In this document: positions 1-4,987 of the stretch, piece after piece
Layout of the letters: each line of letters starts with the position of its first letter
How positions within the stretch are numbered: the first letter of the stretch is position 1
Source of the DNA: Bacteroidota bacterium
GTDB lineage: Bacteria > Bacteroidota > Ignavibacteria > SZUA-365
Reading direction: 5' to 3'
NCBI GenBank assembly: GCA_018224345.1
Contig: JAGTUW010000219.1
Span: 1 to 15,149 of the forward strand
Length of the DNA: 15,149 nucleotides
Program-made: the position numbers and the translations under genes
The notes under the pieces: model-generated
The model's database searches: none
What the model was told of the DNA's origin: nothing
The model's input: only the letters and a program-made list of their open reading frames with translations

Positions 1-331
1 CATCGGTTTGTGAGGTCCCCGTAACGGAGAAGGCATCACCTGCACCCGTAATCGTGTAGGTGGCGTTCACATTGACGCCCGCGCCGGCTCCGTCATCAGC
101 CATACCACAATCCTCGATCGTGATTTTGTCGAATGTATTGTTGCCACCACCGAGCATGGTCGGCTTGCGATAGAATCCCTGAGCGGCGGCTGCGAGGCGG
201 AGGCAATCCTGCGTGATCGCATCCTTGTTGGCCTGCTCGGCGTTGGTGCCGAAGATGTTGATGCCGACCACGACGGCGATACCGACAATGATGACACCGA
301 GGACGATGAGAAGAAGCTGTTGAGTACCCAT
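1..331 (-). CDS. Leaderless pilin-like single-helix protein, 5' part only
   Basis: The frame opens at ATG 331 and stays open to the window edge, giving 110 residues with no stop; the C terminus lies outside. Residues 1-5 (MGTQQ) lead straight into a hydrophobic helix (about 5-28), followed by a polar helical stretch and a Gly/Asn/Thr-rich part suggesting a beta-rich head. This layout resembles a type IV pilin or pseudopilin, but there is no positively charged leader before a Gly-Phe-Thr cleavage site and no Glu at mature position 5. Cys43 and Cys75 could pair. A good AGGAG site at 339-343, seven bases upstream, fixes the start. I recall similar short proteins from Ignavibacteria-like genomes, mostly unnamed; this is memory, not a search. 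The likely location is the inner membrane or a surface filament. The function is unknown. Confidence 0.75.
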   Translation of the reverse strand, partial: MGTQQLLLIVLGVIIVGIAVVVGINIFGTNAEQANKDAITQDCLRLAAAAQGFYRKPTMLGGGNNTFDKITIEDCGMADDGAGAGVNVNATYTITGAGDAFSVTGTSQTD

Positions 332-338
332 AACAAAT

Positions 339-343
339 CTCCT
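339..343 (-). promoter_or_regulatory. Ribosome binding site of the pilin-like gene
   Basis: On the minus strand AGGAG sits seven bases before ATG 331. It is one of the strongest Shine-Dalgarno matches in the window and suggests high expression of this gene. Confidence 0.7.
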
Positions 344-461
344 GGAAAATGGTAGAAAGAGAGTGAGTGATTAATTGATGATTCGTTCTGAACCGTGTAG
401 AATAATTGCTAACTACTGTAAGGCAATTTAATAGCAGTATCTTACAAATGACTGAATCGAG

Positions 462-479
462 GATTACAAGAGTGTAATC
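462..479. promoter_or_regulatory. Perfect 18-bp dyad, probable operator
   Basis: The plus strand reads GATTACA, four spacer bases (AGAG), then TGTAATC: two perfect 7-bp arms. It lies about 130 bp upstream of the pilin-like start codon. No T-run follows on either strand, so it does not look like a terminator. The size and symmetry fit a binding site for a dimeric transcription factor. Which factor binds is unknown. Confidence 0.5.
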
Positions 480-697
480 TTTCTCCGTACTTAAAATCCG
501 TCTGTGTTCCTGCGTGCATTTCAATTTCGATTGACGTTGTACAAGCTACACATACCAATCTATGATGGCCAGCTTACAACAGGCTGAATACAGAATTACA
601 AATATGAAAGATTAAGAAGAGATGTGAGGCAGGTACAATGGAGGTTATCGGTGTATGCGGTCTTTTTATCTGTTATGTTGCCGGCAGGTCATCCGGG

Positions 698-1747
698 CTA
701 CGCAGGATTGCGCAGTGGGAGGTACACAGTGAATATGCTTCCTTCGTCCGGGATGCTGGAAACGTCGATGCTGCCCCCATGGTTTTTGATGATCCAATGG
801 ACGAGATACAATCCCAGTCCGGTGCCTCTTGTCCCCTGTGTCCCGCTGTCATTGACGCGGTAAAACCGTTCGAACAATCGCGGCAAAGCCTCCGCCGGAA
901 TCCCGATGCCGCTGTCCTCGACAGCCACCGCAACGACATCGTCTTCGATGCGCATGCTCAGACGTACCAGACCGTACTTCTTGTTGTATTTGACTGCATT
1001 GTCGATAAGGTTCAACAGTACACGTCGTATGCGCAGCGGATCCGCTTCTATGAATGCTTCGACGGTCTCGCCCAGTTCGAAACGCACCTCCGCCTGCTCG
1101 GCGTACATCTCCGCCTCGTCGCCCATCTCTTCGACCAGTTCGCGGAGATCAAAGGGCTGCAATTCTATGGGCCGCTCCCCTATCTCCGTTTTCGCGATGA
1201 GCAGCAAATCATCGAGGATGCGTGCGAGACGCATGATTTCCTCGTGCAGACTTCCGAGCAACTGCTGATACTCCTCCGGTTTTTTCAGCTTTCTGAGCGC
1301 CAGTTCGATCTCACCCCGCATGATGGTTAGCGGCGTACGCAATTCATGAGATGCATTTGCGGAAAAGGTCTGTATCTGTTCGTAGGCCGCCTGCATATTC
1401 TTGATCGTGCTGTGCACGGAATGCATTTTCTCCCGGAAGTCTTCCTCTTTCTGGCTGCTTCCTTCCTGCCCGTCAAGATGAAATATGCCGGAAGCCTTTT
1501 TTGGATACAATTCCCGGGAGATTATCCACCCGATCCCCAGCGCAAAAAATAATCCGGCTGGAAGAAAAAGTATGCCGATACCTGTAAACGTCGAGCGATA
1601 GCGGTCGAGAACATTTGCCTCGAAAAGATTGAGCGAATAGAAATGTTGCGTGAAAATCGTGACGACCAGGAGAAAGATCAGCACGAAGGCCCCGAAAATT
1701 ACAGAAGAATAGAGCAGAACAGCTTTCTGCCTTGCGTCAAGACTCAT
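698..1747 (-). CDS. Membrane sensor histidine kinase of a two-component pair
   Basis: A 349-residue kinase that should autophosphorylate on His and pass phosphate to the response regulator encoded just upstream. Two transmembrane segments (about 10-33 and 55-77) enclose only about 20 periplasmic residues, so it probably senses something in the membrane or through a partner. A charged linker without a clear HAMP (78-125) leads to the HisKA helix with ASHELRTPL and phospho-acceptor His134. The ATPase domain has all the boxes: N-box NLIDNAVKYN (246-255), G1 DSGIGIP (278-284), F-box FERFYR (292-297) and G2 GTGLGL (308-313). Its ATG overlaps the regulator's stop codon in an ATGA arrangement, so the two are translationally coupled. 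The signal is unknown. Confidence 0.93.
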   Translation of the reverse strand: MSLDARQKAVLLYSSVIFGAFVLIFLLVVTIFTQHFYSLNLFEANVLDRYRSTFTGIGILFLPAGLFFALGIGWIISRELYPKKASGIFHLDGQEGSSQKEEDFREKMHSVHSTIKNMQAAYEQIQTFSANASHELRTPLTIMRGEIELALRKLKKPEEYQQLLGSLHEEIMRLARILDDLLLIAKTEIGERPIELQPFDLRELVEEMGDEAEMYAEQAEVRFELGETVEAFIEADPLRIRRVLLNLIDNAVKYNKKYGLVRLSMRIEDDVVAVAVEDSGIGIPAEALPRLFERFYRVNDSGTQGTRGTGLGLYLVHWIIKNHGGSIDVSSIPDEGSIFTVYLPLRNPA

Positions 1748-2421
1748 TCCGCGTCATCCTTGAGAATGTATCCTACGCCGCGTATGGTATGAATCAGTTT
1801 GACATCGTAATCATCATCGATTTTTTTTCGCAGACGCGTCATGTAGACGTCGAGTACATTGGTCCCGGTGTCGAACGTGATCTCCCAGATATGCTCGATG
1901 ATGGCCGAACGTGTCAGCACGCTGTTCTTGTTCCGGAGAAGATATTCCAGCAGCTTGAATTCCTTGACCGTCAGGTCGATAATATCACCGTCCCGCCTGA
2001 CGATGTGCTGAATCTGATCAAGCTCCAGCGTATCGGCCGTCAGCACATTCGTCGGTTTGTCGATTTTGGAACGACGGAGCAACGAACGCACACGCGCAAT
2101 GCACTCGGCGAGGGCAAAGGGCTTGGTCAGATAATCGTCCGCCCCGATATTGAGCATCTCGACCTTGCTCTCCAGCTGTCCCTTGGCCGTGAGTACGAGC
2201 ACGGGAGTGGAGTTCTCCTTCCGCAGCTCCTTGAGCACTTCAACGCCGTTTTTCTTCGGGAGCATCAGATCCAGGATGATGACGTCGTAATCTTCCGTCA
2301 TCGCCATGAACACACCTTGCTCCCCATCCTCCGCCGTGTCGACGGAAAAGAGCTCCTCTTCAAATCCCTTCTTCAGGAATTGTGAAACTTTTACTTCGTC
2401 TTCGACTATCAGCAGTCTCAT
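1744..2421 (-). CDS. OmpR/PhoB-family response regulator
   Basis: A 225-residue DNA-binding regulator. The N-terminal receiver has the acidic pair in IVEDE (Glu7, Asp8), phospho-acceptor Asp51 in ILDLMLP, Thr78 and Lys100 (LTKPF). The C-terminal half is a winged helix: LTVKEFKLLEYLL, then the recognition-helix region NVLDVYMTRLRKKI and the closing IRGVGYIL. I chose ATG 2421, giving MRLLIVEDE, over an in-frame ATG six bases upstream: GGTGA at 2428-2432 is correctly spaced (6 bases) for 2421 but would touch the upstream ATG. It overlaps the kinase gene by 4 bp, which makes that kinase its cognate partner. The nearest downstream non-coding DNA with operator-like sequence is upstream of the pilin-like gene, a possible but unproven target. 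Confidence 0.93.
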   Translation of the reverse strand: MRLLIVEDEVKVSQFLKKGFEEELFSVDTAEDGEQGVFMAMTEDYDVIILDLMLPKKNGVEVLKELRKENSTPVLVLTAKGQLESKVEMLNIGADDYLTKPFALAECIARVRSLLRRSKIDKPTNVLTADTLELDQIQHIVRRDGDIIDLTVKEFKLLEYLLRNKNSVLTRSAIIEHIWEITFDTGTNVLDVYMTRLRKKIDDDYDVKLIHTIRGVGYILKDDAE

Positions 2422-2427
2422 AAGCAT

Positions 2428-2575
2428 TCACCGGGTGTTGAGAGAATCGTCGGTATGTTACTTCTTCAAGCAACAATATGCAAACCCGCCCGACAACGGA
2501 CAACCCCCCTGCCTGATGTGCAGATTGAAAAGAAGGACGAAAAAAAGAAACAAGATGCTGGCGGTTCCCAAACTT
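2428..2575. other. 148-bp gap with a homopolymer-rich stretch
   Basis: This spacer separates the chemosensory operon from the two-component pair. Read on the minus strand it has a pyrimidine-rich tract with a run of seven T (about 2540-2546), then a G6 run and two G3 runs before the regulator's ribosome binding site (GGTGA, 2428-2432). Only a weak 4-bp stem precedes the T-run, so I do not call a terminator. It may hold the promoter of the two-component pair, but I cannot point to convincing -35/-10 boxes. Confidence 0.45.
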
Positions 2576-3868
2576 TCAATACCCAGCGGGTTGACGAAAT
2601 GGCAGGACAAAGCTGAACTGTGACCCACTTCCCTGCTCGCTCTCTACCCAGATGCGCCCGTGATGGCGGCTGACGATACTCTCGGCAATCGCCAGTCCGA
2701 GTCCCGTACTCTTTTCATTCCCCGTCGGACGCACACTGGTGGTACTGAACGGCTTGAAAAGCTTCCCCTGCTCTTTTTCCGGAATACCCGGACCGTGATC
2801 ACGCACGGAAAACATGATTTCATCACTGTCGTACTGAACCGTCACTTCCACACCGGAACCCTTGAAAGAAAACTTGATGGCATTGTCCAGAAGGTTGGTG
2901 ATCACCTGCTCCATACGGGCGGGATCAAAGAGAATATGCGGGATCTGATCGGGCAGCGAGACGCTGACCTCCACCCCCTTGTTCTTGGCGGCAAAGGCAT
3001 TCCGTTCGAGTACCTGTTCGACGACCTGGCGAAAATCGGCCATTTCCAGCTTCAATTCCATCCGGCCGGTTTCAATTTTGTGTACGTCGAGCAGATCGTT
3101 GATCATCTGTACCATGTAGGTGCTGCTGCCGTGAATAGCGGAAATCACGCTCCGCTGATCGTCAACAAGATTTTCACTGTTGTCTTTGAGCAAAAAATCA
3201 CTGTAGCCCTCGATCAGGTACAACGGATTGCGCAGATCATGCGCGGCCATACCCAGCAGCATATTTTTCTGCTCGTTGAGTTGGGTAAGCTGTTCGTTGC
3301 TTCGTTCGAGTTCCTCCTGCGTGGTGCGCAGCTTCTTGTTGGTCTGCTCGAGTTCACGGTTTTTTTCCACTGCGTTTTCATATGTCGAAAGCAGAAGATC
3401 AATGATCTGAATGCGCTCGGAAGTCAGGTAGTGTTTCTTGTTCGCGAAGTAGATTTCTATACCCATGCCCGTTCGCGTACGCGACCGGACATCGAGATTG
3501 ACGAGAATGTACTTGATGCGTGAAAGAAGCGCATCCTCGCTGTAGGGTTTGTTCAGAAAATTATCGGCCCCGCTCTCCAGACCGCGGATGATATCCTGAG
3601 GATCGGAAAGTGTGGTCAGAAGAATGACCGGAAGACTGCTGAGTTCCTCGTCGTTCTTGATCCGGGAACAGAATTCATACCCGTCCATCTCCGGCATGAG
3701 TACATCGGAAATGACCAGAGTCGGCCGGTGCTGCGCTATCGCCTCGAGACCCTCGCGCCCGTTCGTCGCGAGTCGCACGGAATACTCCTGCTGTTCGAGA
3801 ATATACTTGAGCTTCAGTGCCTGGGTGGGACTGTCTTCAACGACCAGAATCTCTATTCCGTTTGCCAT
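2576..3868 (-). CDS. Receiver-histidine kinase, probable output of the chemosensory operon
   Basis: A 430-residue soluble protein with no transmembrane segment. Order: receiver (about 5-122) with Glu11-Asp12, phospho-acceptor Asp55 (VISDVLMPEMDG), Thr85/Thr86 and Lys107 (LNKPY), all intact; a charged coiled coil (about 160-203); HisKA with MAAHDLRNPL, His210; and an HATPase domain with NLLDNAIKFS, DHGPGIP and STGLGL. It has no DNA-binding, GGDEF or C-terminal receiver domain. It starts 12 bp after cheB and is the last gene of the operon, the place occupied by WspR in Wsp clusters. The inference is that CheA phosphorylates Asp55 and so switches the attached kinase, which then phosphorylates another regulator. 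The domain calls are firm. The phosphate flow is inferred, and the final target is not identifiable here. Confidence 0.9.
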   Translation of the reverse strand: MANGIEILVVEDSPTQALKLKYILEQQEYSVRLATNGREGLEAIAQHRPTLVISDVLMPEMDGYEFCSRIKNDEELSSLPVILLTTLSDPQDIIRGLESGADNFLNKPYSEDALLSRIKYILVNLDVRSRTRTGMGIEIYFANKKHYLTSERIQIIDLLLSTYENAVEKNRELEQTNKKLRTTQEELERSNEQLTQLNEQKNMLLGMAAHDLRNPLYLIEGYSDFLLKDNSENLVDDQRSVISAIHGSSTYMVQMINDLLDVHKIETGRMELKLEMADFRQVVEQVLERNAFAAKNKGVEVSVSLPDQIPHILFDPARMEQVITNLLDNAIKFSFKGSGVEVTVQYDSDEIMFSVRDHGPGIPEKEQGKLFKPFSTTSVRPTGNEKSTGLGLAIAESIVSRHHGRIWVESEQGSGSQFSFVLPFRQPAGY

Positions 3869-3880
3869 AGTGTCTATATA

Positions 3881-4987
3881 TCAAGTGTTATCGTCAATGT
3901 AATCAGTTTTCGCTTCCTCGTCAACCGGTTGCGTGACGAGAGACAGAAGGAGCGGTCCGATCTGTTGTACGGGCAGCACAGTGCTCACTGCCCCGAGTTT
4001 GATCGCCTCACCCGGAATGCCATGAATCAGACTTGTTTCCTTGTCCTGTGCGATGGTCAGCGCACCTGTGGAATGTAGTCGATGCATCCCCTTTGCGCCA
4101 TCGTTCCCCATACCCGAGAGGAGAACAGCGATGGTGTGTGCGCCGAATGTTTGATTCATACTTCCGAAAAGGTGGTCAATGGATGGCCGGAAGCCGTTGA
4201 CCGGTGCCTCATCGGAGAGAAGAATACAATGTTTTTCATCAACTGTCAAATGTACATTATCCGGAGCAAGATAAATCGTCCCCGCCTCTATGCGTTCATG
4301 ATTCTTCGCAATGATTACACGCAGCGCGGTTTGTTCGTCGAGCCAGCGGGCGAGTCCGTCCACATATCCTCCGGCAATATGCTGTACTACAAGAATCGGC
4401 AGTGGAAATGTGGAGCACAGTGGAGCGAAGACATGCTGCAACGCCTTGGTCCCGCCGGCGGACGCTCCGATGGCAACGACATGCGGCGCATGCAGGTAGT
4501 CGGAAACTGGAGAAATCTCCTGCTGGACACGAGTGAACGACTCCAACTGCCTGCTGTCCCACCGGCGTATCACGCGTACCTCCGCCATCAATGCCAGATT
4601 ACGCACGAGTTGGCCGGCAGCATCCTGCTCACCCGAATTCTGCCCGGTACGATGAACCGGAGCAGCAGGCAATCTGAAGACGCGCAATGCACCGGCATCG
4701 AGAAAACTCCCGGAAGCAGCATCGGCATCCTCATTGTCCTGTTGCATGAGAATGACAATGGGGAGCGGGTGCACTTCCATGATGGTCTTGATGACCCGAC
4801 GGAGAAGTCCCTGTTCACCACTACCGTCGATGACGATGATATCGGGTTGCGCGAGCTGTAGCAGATCGACGACATTCTCACCACCGTAGAACATCCTGCC
4901 GATGCGGATGTCCCGCCGCTGCGCGAGCAATCGCGAGAGCTGTGTATCCCAGGCTGAGGAAAACGCTATGGCAAATACATTCAGCAC
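3881..4987 (-). CDS. cheB: CheB-type protein-glutamate methylesterase with degenerate receiver
   Basis: Removes methyl groups from glutamates of the chemoreceptor, opposing CheR (family knowledge). The C-terminal catalytic domain (about 165-350) has the full triad: Ser176 in GASAGG, His203 in VQHI and Asp296 in GMGNDGA. The N-terminal receiver fold (1-108) is recognisable but worn. Asp54 remains (IVIDGSGEQG), yet the acidic pair at the N terminus is replaced by Ala-Phe, the MPxMDG that normally follows the phospho-acceptor is gone, the Ser/Thr is Gln, and the Lys before the conserved Pro is Leu. The start is GTG at 4987, directly after the cheA stop (TAG 4988-4990), implying translational coupling; no good Shine-Dalgarno is seen. 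It corresponds to WspF by position. Phosphorylation control is doubtful. Confidence 0.93.
   Translation of the reverse strand: MLNVFAIAFSSAWDTQLSRLLAQRRDIRIGRMFYGGENVVDLLQLAQPDIIVIDGSGEQGLLRRVIKTIMEVHPLPIVILMQQDNEDADAASGSFLDAGALRVFRLPAAPVHRTGQNSGEQDAAGQLVRNLALMAEVRVIRRWDSRQLESFTRVQQEISPVSDYLHAPHVVAIGASAGGTKALQHVFAPLCSTFPLPILVVQHIAGGYVDGLARWLDEQTALRVIIAKNHERIEAGTIYLAPDNVHLTVDEKHCILLSDEAPVNGFRPSIDHLFGSMNQTFGAHTIAVLLSGMGNDGAKGMHRLHSTGALTIAQDKETSLIHGIPGEAIKLGAVSTVLPVQQIGPLLLSLVTQPVDEEAKTDYIDDNT

Larger units (their letters stand above)
332..697. other. 366-bp non-coding regulatory region
   Basis: This is the largest gap in the window and is clearly more AT-rich than its flanks. It holds the ribosome binding site of the pilin-like gene, an 18-bp dyad, four copies of TTGTAA (minus-strand reading) and an 8-bp palindrome TTGTACAA at 537-544. 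I see no hairpin followed by a T-run after the kinase stop codon at 698. I see no tRNA or credible protein: open frames here overlap the real genes in wrong frames. A weak sigma-70-like pair on the minus strand (TTGCCT, 16 bases, TATTCT, about 429-402) could serve the pilin-like gene, but each hexamer matches only four of six positions. Confidence 0.6.

Noticed and set aside
96..524. A 142-codon minus-strand frame covering the intergenic region and the pilin-like gene
   Set aside because: Within 96-331 it is out of frame with the pilin-like protein. Its translation is Arg/His-rich with no domain, and its start at 524 has no ribosome binding site.
537..544. TTGTACAA palindrome as an operator
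   Set aside because: The symmetry does not extend beyond 8 bp, which is easily reached by chance in AT-rich DNA. I list it only in the region description.
531..566. Plus-strand promoter TTGACG...TATGAT
   Set aside because: The spacing is 24 bases, far from the usual 16-18, and there is no plus-strand gene downstream.
2460..2515. G-rich stretch on the minus strand as a possible G-quadruplex
   Set aside because: There is one G6 and two G3 runs, but no fourth run at normal loop spacing. The adjacent GACAAC repeat is just two copies.
2540..2575. Possible terminator after the receiver-kinase gene
   Set aside because: A minus-strand T-run exists, but the only stem before it is about 4 bp with one wobble pair. 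That is too weak to call.
2660..3523. A 287-codon plus-strand frame
   Set aside because: It is antisense to the receiver-histidine kinase, which carries all expected motifs in its own frame.
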